Shown: in pieces, positions 36,683-42,820 of the stretch
How the letters are laid out: each line of letters starts with the position of its first letter
Numbering within the stretch: the first letter of the stretch is position 1
Source of the DNA: Flaviflexus equikiangi
Lineage (GTDB): Bacteria; Actinomycetota; Actinomycetes; Actinomycetales; Actinomycetaceae
NCBI RefSeq assembly: GCF_014069875.1
Contig: NZ_CP059676.1
Span: 1,364,001-1,428,000 of the forward strand
DNA: 64,000 nt
Direction of reading: 5' to 3'
The notes under the pieces: generated by a model
Databases searched by the model: none
What the model saw: the letters and a program-made list of their open reading frames with translations, nothing else
Told to the model about the DNA's origin: nothing
Program-made: the position numbers and the translations under genes

Positions 36683-37438
36683 TTACGCCGTGCGCGTGAT
36701 CCCGGTTGCGATGGTGCGGATGATGTCGGGTCGCAGGACGCGCGTCCACTGCCGCCCCGAGTCGACGATCCCCTCCGCCTTCCACACGCTCATCGTCCGC
36801 GATACGGATTCCGGGGTGGATCCTGCCATGGCGGCGATATCTACCCGTGTCAGCGGCAGGTCGATGAGGATCCCCTCTCGGTCGCGCCGCCCGACTTTCG
36901 ACATCAGCATGAGGAGCACGTCTGCGAGGCGTTCGGGGACCGGCCTTGTTCCGACGGTCACGGAGTGCCTCGTCCGAGCCAGCTTCCCCGCCACATCATC
37001 GAGGACATGGAGGGTGACACTGGGGTACCGGCGCAGGATCGTGGAGAACCGGTTCGCGTCGATGCGGAGAGCACACGTCACCCCGAGCGTGACGACTGAA
37101 TCCGCATAGACGGGATCGCCCAATTGGGGAAGCACGCCGACGAGATCTCCCGCGACCGCAATATCGACAATGTGGGCGGTTCCGTCAGGAGCGATCTTCT
37201 CGACCTTGGCCACGCCCTCTGCGATCACGTGCAGACTGTCGGCAGCATCCCCCTCGATGTGAATGTACTGGCCTGCCGCCCACGCATGGGAGGTGATCCG
37301 CCCGTTGAGCTCGATCAGCTCCTCGTCCTCGAGGTCCGCGAACCATCGCACCTCGCGAAGCACCCGCAGGCGCGTCTCGATCGAGCACTGGTGCGGCTCT
37401 CCCGCTGAACGTGTTACCGGTGACTGTGGCACTGGCAC
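36683..37438 (-). CDS. Crp/Fnr family transcriptional regulator
   Basis: A 251-residue regulator. The cyclic nucleotide-binding-like beta barrel spans about residues 20-140 (FADLEDEELIELNGRI, GQYIHIEGDAADSLHVIAEGVAKVEKIAPDG). The HTH reads LTRVDIAAMAGSTPESVSRTMSVWKAEGIV, whose E--SR pattern is the Fnr-type recognition helix for TTGAT-N4-ATCAA. The N-terminal cysteine cluster of Fnr is absent (one Cys near residue 17), so oxygen sensing by a 4Fe-4S cluster is unlikely. GTG 37438 has an AAGGGAGGG site close upstream; GTG 37432 is an alternative. It is divergent from a metal-binding protein gene. Confidence 0.88.
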   Translation of the reverse strand: MPVPQSPVTRSAGEPHQCSIETRLRVLREVRWFADLEDEELIELNGRITSHAWAAGQYIHIEGDAADSLHVIAEGVAKVEKIAPDGTAHIVDIAVAGDLVGVLPQLGDPVYADSVVTLGVTCALRIDANRFSTILRRYPSVTLHVLDDVAGKLARTRHSVTVGTRPVPERLADVLLMLMSKVGRRDREGILIDLPLTRVDIAAMAGSTPESVSRTMSVWKAEGIVDSGRQWTRVLRPDIIRTIATGITRTA

Positions 37439-37487
37439 ATCCCTCCCTTGGGTCGTCCCCCCATTGTAGGCATGTCGCGCTCGTTCA

Positions 37488-37501
37488 TTGACGCACGTCA
37501 T
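37488..37501. promoter_or_regulatory. Fnr-like inverted repeat in the divergent promoter region
   Basis: TTGAC-GCAC-GTCAT matches TTGAT-N4-ATCAA at 7 of 10 positions and is symmetric at TGAC/GTCA. It lies midway between the Fnr-type regulator and the HMA-domain gene, and the regulator's recognition helix is of the type that reads this site. Confidence 0.5.
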
Positions 37502-37553
37502 GGAAGCCCCACCGGGATCCTCATAACGTGGGATCACCAAGGAAAGGATGACC

Positions 37554-37766
37554 ATGACAACACTGCTCCGCGCCGAAGGCTTCTCCTGCCCCTCGTGCGT
37601 CGACAAACTCGAAAAGGCACTCAACCGAGTGGATGGCGTCGAAGACACGACCGTCCATTTCACAACGGGCCGGATCACCGTCGACCATGATGACACGGTG
37701 GACCCTCAAGCCCTGGCCGATATCGTGACGAAGAATGGGTACCCAGCCCGGGTGTCAGCCATGTAG
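37554..37766 (+). CDS. Heavy-metal-associated (HMA) domain protein, CopZ-like
   Basis: A 70-residue ferredoxin-fold metal carrier: TTLLRAEGFSCPSCVDKLEKALNRVDGV. The usual metal site GMTCxxC reads GFSCPSC, keeping both cysteines. Such proteins bind Cu(I) or other soft metals and pass them to P-type ATPases or repressors. No P-type ATPase is in the window. ATG 37554 fits the AAGGAAAGG site better than ATG 37548. It is divergent from the Crp/Fnr gene with an Fnr-like site between them, and the ADP-ribosylglycohydrolase gene ends 5 bases after it on the other strand. Confidence 0.88.
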   Translation: MTTLLRAEGFSCPSCVDKLEKALNRVDGVEDTTVHFTTGRITVDHDDTVDPQALADIVTKNGYPARVSAM

Positions 37767-37771
37767 CGCGA

Positions 37772-38782
37772 TCAGCCGATACTGCCTTTCACAGCAGTTC
37801 CCCTGCCCGAGAGCAGAACGAGCCTGTCTGCGAGATCGAGAGCATCCTCAGCCGCGTTCTTGGCGATCTGCGCCAAGACGGGCTGAGGAAACGCCTCGAT
37901 CCCGAGGCATGCACCGAGGATCGCACCGGCCATGCTCCCAATAGCGCAGGTTTCTCCCCCGATCTGCGCCGCCAGACACAGTCCGCGACAAGGATCGTGC
38001 GAGAAGGCTTTCGCGATGATGATCGCAGCAGGGATCGCTTCCCCGGCTCTCTTCGAGAGGCCGACAATATCGTGGAGGTGTGCACCGATTTCAATGTCCC
38101 GCAGGTTCTCTGCCCAGTCGATCGCTTGGAGGGTTCGCGCGATGACGGAGGATTCGGATGTCCACTCCCCCCGGCGCGGCGTTGACGCGACGATCTCCAG
38201 GCCATATTCGATCGCGTCGTCGACGCCGGCCCCATCGACACCCGCACTGATGATGTGGGCGAACAGCGCCGCACCCTCGACCGCCTGCCGCGACCTGTGG
38301 GTCGATTGACAGGTCACGTACACGGCATCACCCAGATCACTGCACTGCTCTGAAGAGTGGGCGAGGCCAAGAGGGAGCACCCACGCCGTCGGTTCGCACG
38401 TCGTGCTGCGATGATCGCCGGGCACACCGGCGAGCAGCTGGTCGAAGCCGTATCGGCTCTCGGCTTCGAGGAGATCGAGGCGCCCCGCCATTCTTGCCCT
38501 ATCATCCCATGCCACCATGAGTCTAGCCAGACGCGTCGGATCGATCGGGCCACCGTCGATCATGCTGGCGACGAGCAGCGCATGCTCGGTCCGCGACGTG
38601 ACAGAACCCGTTCCCATGCCCGGATTCATCGGCTGCACAGTACTCGCCGGCCCGAGACCGATGACAAAACCGTAGGTTGCGATGATGTTCTCCCCGCTCA
38701 TCGCCCGCGTCGGCATGCCGAGACTGTCACCCAGGACAAATCCTGCAAACGCGCCGCGAGCGCGGTCGTGATAGCTGGTCAC
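37772..38782 (-). CDS. ADP-ribosylglycohydrolase-family protein with altered metal motifs
   Basis: A 336-residue all-helical protein of the ADP-ribosylglycohydrolase/DraG family: ARGAFAGFVLGDSLGMPTRAMS at the N-terminus and FSHDPCRGLCLAAQIGGETCAIGSMAGAILGACLG near the C-terminus. In active members the dinuclear metal site uses TDDT and a GxDTDT-like motif. Here these read TSRT and GETCAI, so most acidic ligands are missing. The protein may have lost hydrolase activity or belong to a divergent branch. The start is GTG 38782 behind AAAGGA. It faces away from the sulfur operon promoter. Confidence 0.78.
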   Translation of the reverse strand: MTSYHDRARGAFAGFVLGDSLGMPTRAMSGENIIATYGFVIGLGPASTVQPMNPGMGTGSVTSRTEHALLVASMIDGGPIDPTRLARLMVAWDDRARMAGRLDLLEAESRYGFDQLLAGVPGDHRSTTCEPTAWVLPLGLAHSSEQCSDLGDAVYVTCQSTHRSRQAVEGAALFAHIISAGVDGAGVDDAIEYGLEIVASTPRRGEWTSESSVIARTLQAIDWAENLRDIEIGAHLHDIVGLSKRAGEAIPAAIIIAKAFSHDPCRGLCLAAQIGGETCAIGSMAGAILGACLGIEAFPQPVLAQIAKNAAEDALDLADRLVLLSGRGTAVKGSIG

Positions 38783-38927
38783 GTGGCATCCTTTCCGTCA
38801 CGCAGGACGCTACCACCGCCCGTCGACGCCCTCAGATGATATTGAGTCGATCGGAGTGTCCAATCAGAGGACTGCTTCGGAGCCATGGGCTGGCCGTCAA
38901 TCAGTCTCCCTGACGCACGCTGTCGAC

Positions 38928-38958
38928 TTGACAACCAACATACCCCCCTGGGTATCAT
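38928..38958 (+). promoter_or_regulatory. Promoter of the sulfur operon
   Basis: A perfect -35 TTGACA (38928-38933) and a -10 TATCAT (38953-38958) are separated by 19 bases. The first CsoR/CstR-type operator lies between them and overlaps the -10, which fits repression by steric block. Confidence 0.65.
38940..38955. promoter_or_regulatory. CsoR/CstR-type operator 1
   Basis: ATACCC-CCCT-GGGTAT: perfect 6-base arms with a 4-base C-rich centre, the form known for operators of CsoR-family persulfide (CstR) and copper (CsoR) sensors. Confidence 0.75.
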
Positions 38959-38973
38959 AAACCGTCAAGATAA

Positions 38974-38989
38974 ATACCCCTCCGGGTAT
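38974..38989. promoter_or_regulatory. CsoR/CstR-type operator 2
   Basis: ATACCC-CTCC-GGGTAT: a second copy with identical arms, centred 34 bases downstream of the first, between the promoter and the first gene. Confidence 0.75.
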
Positions 38990-39020
38990 GTGATGGTTGT
39001 GAAGACCGAGGAAGGCAGAC

Positions 39021-39206
39021 ATGTGTAGAGCAGTCACCTGTAAGACGTGCGGCAAGACGACATGGGCGGGATGTGGGCAACATGTTGCCCAGGTCAAGAA
39101 GTCCGTTCCCGCCGGCCAATGGTGCAACGGCAAGCACTCCCAGGCAGAGATCGATGCCGCGAAGAGCGAGCGGGGCGGGTTCTTCTCCCGTCTCTTCGGG
39201 CGGTAG
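39021..39206 (+). CDS. Small Cys-rich protein, first gene of the sulfur operon
   Basis: A 61-residue protein with the pattern CKTCGKTTWAGCGQHV at residues 7-22 and a later cysteine in AGQWCNGKHS. The CxxCGKxTWxGCGxH core is repeated in a second small gene of the same operon (39591-39707). Four cysteines and two histidines suggest a metal or cluster site or a sulfur carrier; I know similar uncharacterised proteins in bacteria but no assigned function. The C-terminus is basic with FFSRLFGR. It is the first ORF after two CsoR/CstR-type operators, so it should be induced with the persulfide genes. Confidence 0.8.
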   Translation: MCRAVTCKTCGKTTWAGCGQHVAQVKKSVPAGQWCNGKHSQAEIDAAKSERGGFFSRLFGR

Positions 39207-39208
39207 AG

Positions 39209-39571
39209 ATGGCGACCGTGAACCTCACTGCGCAGACCTTCGCGCAGACCGTCGAGGACGGCATCACCTTCGTCGATTTCTGGGCGGCATGGTGCGGCCC
39301 CTGCCGCAACTTCGCGCCCGTTTTCGAGAAGGCCTCCGATGATCATCCCGACATCACGTTCGGCAAAGTCGACACGGAGAGCGAACAGCAGCTCGCGGCG
39401 GACTTCCGGATCACCTCGATCCCGACTCTCATGGTCTTCCGCGACGGCATCCGAGTCTTCTCCCAGCCAGGGGCTCTTCGCGGCCCGCAGCTCGAGCAGC
39501 TGATCCAGGGCGCACGCGACCTCGACATGGATGACGTCCGCCGTCAACTCGCAGACAACCCCACCCCGTAA
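39209..39571 (+). CDS. Thioredoxin (sulfur operon copy)
   Basis: A 120-residue thioredoxin with the WCGPC active site (FWAAWCGPCRNFAPVF) and the cis-proline strand ITSIPTLMVFRDG. The C-terminus extends about 12 residues beyond a standard thioredoxin (LDMDDVRRQL), as does the second copy at 49495, to which it is clearly paralogous. The ATG lies two bases after the upstream stop. In this operon it is a likely reductant of protein persulfides or of the rhodanese domains (inference). Much of its frame is open upstream, but only the part from 39209 is protein-like. Confidence 0.92.
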   Translation: MATVNLTAQTFAQTVEDGITFVDFWAAWCGPCRNFAPVFEKASDDHPDITFGKVDTESEQQLAADFRITSIPTLMVFRDGIRVFSQPGALRGPQLEQLIQGARDLDMDDVRRQLADNPTP

Positions 39572-39590
39572 ACACCTGAAAGGACCACCT

Positions 39591-39707
39591 ATGTGCTCAC
39601 GAATCACCTGCCACCGCTGCGGCAAGCCGACCTGGACAGGCTGCGGCCAGCACATCGACGACGCTCTCGCGGGCGTGGCCGAGGCCGACCGCTGCTCGTG
39701 CAGCTGA
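39591..39707 (+). CDS. Small Cys-rich protein, second copy (38 residues)
   Basis: A 38-residue paralogue of the protein at 39021. It reads CHRCGKPTWTGCGQHI after a short MCSRIT start, giving the same CxxCGKxTWxGCGxH core, and ends with DRCSCS. It has AAAGGA seven bases before the ATG. It lies between the thioredoxin gene and the CstB-like gene with 20-base gaps. Presence of two copies in one operon, each keeping every cysteine, argues for function. Function is unknown; metal binding or sulfane sulfur handling are possibilities. Confidence 0.78.
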   Translation: MCSRITCHRCGKPTWTGCGQHIDDALAGVAEADRCSCS

Positions 39708-39726
39708 CCCCGACGAAAGGACACTC

Positions 39727-41142
39727 ATGCTTCTCGAACGCATCTACGACGAAGACCTCGCACAGGCGAGCTACATCATCGGCTGCCAAGCCAAGGGCGA
39801 AGCACTTGTCGTCGACCCCCGCCGCGACATCAATGTCTATCTCGACCTAGCCGAGAAGCACGGCATGACGATCACCGCGGTCACGGAGACTCATATCCAT
39901 GCCGACTATTTGTCCGGCACTCGTGAGCTTGCCGCGAGAACGGGGGCACGCATGTTCGTGTCGGACGAGGGAGGCCCCGACTGGACCTACTCCTCAGCAT
40001 TCGACGACGCGACGAGGATGAAGCACGGCCACAGCATCAACCTCGGGAACATCACCGTCGAAGCCGTCCACACGCCGGGACACACACCCGAACACATGTC
40101 GTTCCTCATCACCGACGGAGCCCAGTCCACCGAACCCGGATTCATGCTGACCGGTGATTTCGTGTTCGTGGGAGACCTCGGCAGACCTGACCTCCTCGAC
40201 GAGGCCGCCGGCGGCGTCGACACCAGGTTCCAGGGAGCGAAAGACCTCTTCGCCAGCCTCAAGAGCCGTTTCCTCACCCTCCCCGACTACGTGCAGGTTC
40301 TTCCCGCACACGGTTCAGGATCTGCGTGCGGGAAAGCGCTTGGAGCGATCGCCTCCTCCACCGTCGGCTACGAACGCATCTTCTCCTGGTGGGGGCCCTA
40401 CCTCTCGGCAGACGACGAGCAGGGCTTCATCGACGAGCTGCTGTCGGGGCAGCCGGACGCTCACGCCTACTTCGGGCGGATGAAGCGGGAGAACAGGGAA
40501 GGACCCGCCGTTCTCGGCCCGCTCCCCGAGCTCATCGACTATACGGCCGAATCCCTCCGGGACGCTCTGGCGGACGACAGCGTCATTCTCATCGACACCC
40601 GCCACCACAGCCAGGTCCACACAGGCACGGTGCCCCGGTCGCTCAACGTGCCCGGTGTCGCGAAGGCCGCAAGCTATGGCGCATGGGCTGTCAATCCTGA
40701 AGAGGAACAGCGTCCCCTCGTCGTCCTGGCCGAATCGTTGGAGATGGCGACAGCACTGAGAGACCATCTGATGCGAGTCGGAATCGACACGGTCAGCGGC
40801 TATGTCACATCCCTCGATGGGCTCGATCTCGTCACGCCCACCGTCGTGGCACCGGCCGATATCGATCGCTATCCGCACGTCATGCTGCTCGATGTCCGCA
40901 ACAAGACCGAATATGCCGAGGGGCATATCCCCGGCGCGCACCAGCTCTCGGGCGGGCGTGTCCTGTGGAACCTCGACATGCTCCCAGAGGATGGAACGAT
41001 TCTCACGTACTGTCAAAGCGGGGTTCGCAACAGTGTTGCCGCAAGTGCCCTGCGGCGTGCCGGCTACGACGTCGCGGAAGTCGAGGGCAGCTACGCGGCG
41101 TGGGCGTCGATTCCCGGCAACGAACCCGTCCACAGTAACTGA
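39727..41142 (+). CDS. CstB-like persulfide dioxygenase-rhodanese fusion
   Basis: A 471-residue three-part protein. Residues ~1-245 form a metallo-beta-lactamase fold persulfide dioxygenase (TETHIHADYLSGTRELA, HTPGHTPEHMSF, MLTGDFVFVGDLGRPDL, LPAHGSGSACGKALGAI, the last with a cysteine next to the iron site). Residues ~265-355 are a rhodanese-like domain without a catalytic cysteine (LVVLAESLEMATALRDHL at the loop). Residues ~365-465 are an active-type rhodanese (LLDVRNKTEYAEGHIPGA and ILTYCQSGVRNSVAASAL). This matches CstB, which oxidises low-molecular-weight persulfides to thiosulfate. It has an AAAGGA site and adjoins a TauE-type exporter gene, as in cst operons. Confidence 0.88.
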   Translation: MLLERIYDEDLAQASYIIGCQAKGEALVVDPRRDINVYLDLAEKHGMTITAVTETHIHADYLSGTRELAARTGARMFVSDEGGPDWTYSSAFDDATRMKHGHSINLGNITVEAVHTPGHTPEHMSFLITDGAQSTEPGFMLTGDFVFVGDLGRPDLLDEAAGGVDTRFQGAKDLFASLKSRFLTLPDYVQVLPAHGSGSACGKALGAIASSTVGYERIFSWWGPYLSADDEQGFIDELLSGQPDAHAYFGRMKRENREGPAVLGPLPELIDYTAESLRDALADDSVILIDTRHHSQVHTGTVPRSLNVPGVAKAASYGAWAVNPEEEQRPLVVLAESLEMATALRDHLMRVGIDTVSGYVTSLDGLDLVTPTVVAPADIDRYPHVMLLDVRNKTEYAEGHIPGAHQLSGGRVLWNLDMLPEDGTILTYCQSGVRNSVAASALRRAGYDVAEVEGSYAAWASIPGNEPVHSN

Positions 41143-41148
41143 GGCCGA

Positions 41149-41913
41149 GTGGATCCCATCGTCCTCGCGCTTCTCCTCGCCGCACTCGTCGGCGTCTCCC
41201 TCGGCCTGCTCGGGGGCGGCGGTTCCATTCTCACCGTTCCCATACTCACGTATATGGTGGGGATGGAGCCGCGGGAGGCGATCGCCTCATCCCTCTTCAT
41301 CGTCGGAGCAACGAGTGCAGTCAGTGCCATCGGCCACGCGAAGGCGGGGCGGGTGCGGTGGCGCACGGGGCTGATCTTCGGCGGTGCCGGCATGGCGGGA
41401 GCCTTCGCGGGCGGGCTCCTCGGCGGTCTCATACCCGGAGCGGTTCTCATGGTGCTCTTTGCACTCATGATGATCGTGACAGCCACAGCCATGATCCGAG
41501 GAAGATCGAACACGTCGGACGCTCCGGCTCGCACAGCATCAGCAACCCGTGTCGTGATCGACGGCTTTGCCGTCGGCATCGCAACCGGGCTTGTCGGGGC
41601 AGGAGGAGGCTTCCTCATCGTTCCTGCTCTCAATCTGCTCGGCGGCCTGCCCATGGCTGTCGCCGTCGGCACGTCCCTTCTCGTGATCACGATGAAGTCC
41701 TTCGCGGGACTGGGCGGATACCTTCTGTCTGTCAGCCTGGACTGGCCGTTGCTCGCAGCCTTCACCGGCACTGCGATCGCAGCATCATTCCTCGGAGTAT
41801 CACTCGCGGGACGACTGCCTGAGCGGGCACTGCGCACAGGCTTCGGAATCTTTGTCCTCATCATGGGAGTCTTTGTCCTCGCACAGGAACTACCCGCGCT
41901 TTTCACCTCATAG
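41149..41913 (+). CDS. TauE/SafE-type sulfite/organosulfonate exporter
   Basis: A 254-residue permease with seven to eight predicted helices in two repeats. The first repeat contains VGVSLGLLGGGGSILTVPILTYMVG and the second IATGLVGAGGGFLIVPALNLLGG, the paired Gly-rich motifs of TauE/SafE proteins. GTG 41149 is six bases after the CstB-like stop. In sulfide-detoxifying cst operons a TauE-type protein exports sulfite or thiosulfate made by CstB; the same role is a reasonable inference here. Confidence 0.9.
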   Translation: MDPIVLALLLAALVGVSLGLLGGGGSILTVPILTYMVGMEPREAIASSLFIVGATSAVSAIGHAKAGRVRWRTGLIFGGAGMAGAFAGGLLGGLIPGAVLMVLFALMMIVTATAMIRGRSNTSDAPARTASATRVVIDGFAVGIATGLVGAGGGFLIVPALNLLGGLPMAVAVGTSLLVITMKSFAGLGGYLLSVSLDWPLLAAFTGTAIAASFLGVSLAGRLPERALRTGFGIFVLIMGVFVLAQELPALFTS

Positions 41914-41920
41914 GGGCCAC

Positions 41921-42454
41921 ATGTTGACCACCACATCCGATTCACCAATCGGTACGATCATTCCCGGCTACTCAGTACCCGTTATCAACGAACGTGCCGT
42001 GCGCGCCGCTGCGGGGCTCCTCTTCTTGGCGGGAGCAGGCGCAGTCGCGCATGAATCGCGGACCTCCCTACAGGCTTTCGGCATGCTGTTCATGGTCGAC
42101 ATGATGATTCGGCTCACGGCGGGAGATCGGTGGTCGCCGAGCTTGGCGGCGGGCCGACTCATCGTCTCCAGGCAGAAACCCGAATGGGTTGGCGCACCCC
42201 AAAAGGAGTTCGCCTGGTGGCTCGGCTTCGGGCTCGCCTTCGTCTCGTGCATGAGCATGAGCGTGCTGTCGCTCCCCATGGCTTTCACGATCTCGCTGTG
42301 CAGCATCTGCCTCGCACTGCTCTTCGCAGAGGCATCTTTCGGCATCTGCGTCGGGTGCGCTATTGCGGCCAGAGTCGGTTCCACGCCCCAATACTGCGCG
42401 GGAGACACCTGCGCGCAGCCTCACTCGGACTCTCAGTCCCGCTCGGAAGGATGA
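41921..42454 (+). CDS. DUF4395 domain-containing membrane protein
   Basis: A 177-residue protein with about four hydrophobic segments. The VINERAVRAAAGLLFLAGAGAVA opening and the FMVDMMIRLTAGDRWSPSLAAGRLIV segment mark DUF4395, a family often found beside rhodanese and thioredoxin-like genes. The C-terminal part carries several cysteines (ICVGCAIAARVGSTPQYCAGDTC), which could hold a metal or a persulfide. It follows the exporter gene by 7 bases and overlaps the possible upstream start of the next gene. Function is unknown; context suggests the sulfur pathway. Confidence 0.85.
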   Translation: MLTTTSDSPIGTIIPGYSVPVINERAVRAAAGLLFLAGAGAVAHESRTSLQAFGMLFMVDMMIRLTAGDRWSPSLAAGRLIVSRQKPEWVGAPQKEFAWWLGFGLAFVSCMSMSVLSLPMAFTISLCSICLALLFAEASFGICVGCAIAARVGSTPQYCAGDTCAQPHSDSQSRSEG

Positions 42455-42459
42455 CAACC

Positions 42460-42801
42460 ATGCGACGAATAGCGATCCTCACCGCCTTGCTCCTCGGCCT
42501 CGTCGGATGCTCGACCGCGACAGAATGCCTACCTGCAGATGTGACAATCATCGACGTTCGAACGTCTGAGGAGTTCGCCTCCGGCCACCTCGAGGGCGCG
42601 ATCAATATGGATGTCACAGCCGCAGGCTTCGCTGAGGCACTCGAATCCTTGGACCCGGATGACTCCTACGCGGTCTACTGCCGGTCCGGAAACCGCTCCG
42701 CCCAGGCAGCAGCGCTCATGCAATCAGCAGGCCTGACAGTCACCGATCTCGGATCGTTGGAGAACGCGGCGGACCTCAGCGGGACCACCATCGTGCGGTA
42801 G
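42460..42801 (+). CDS. Rhodanese-domain lipoprotein
   Basis: A 113-residue secreted sulfurtransferase. The N-terminus RRIAILTALLLGLVGCS is a lipoprotein signal with lipobox LVGC. The mature part is one rhodanese domain: TIIDVRTSEEFASGHLEGAINMD and the active-site loop YAVYCRSGNRSAQAAALM. ATG 42460 has a GGAAGG site nine bases away; ATG 42451, overlapping the DUF4395 stop, is the alternative. It is the last gene of the sulfur operon and places a sulfur-transfer step on the outer face of the membrane. Confidence 0.88.
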   Translation: MRRIAILTALLLGLVGCSTATECLPADVTIIDVRTSEEFASGHLEGAINMDVTAAGFAEALESLDPDDSYAVYCRSGNRSAQAAALMQSAGLTVTDLGSLENAADLSGTTIVR

Positions 42802-42820
42802 TGACGCTTGGTCCCCTCTG

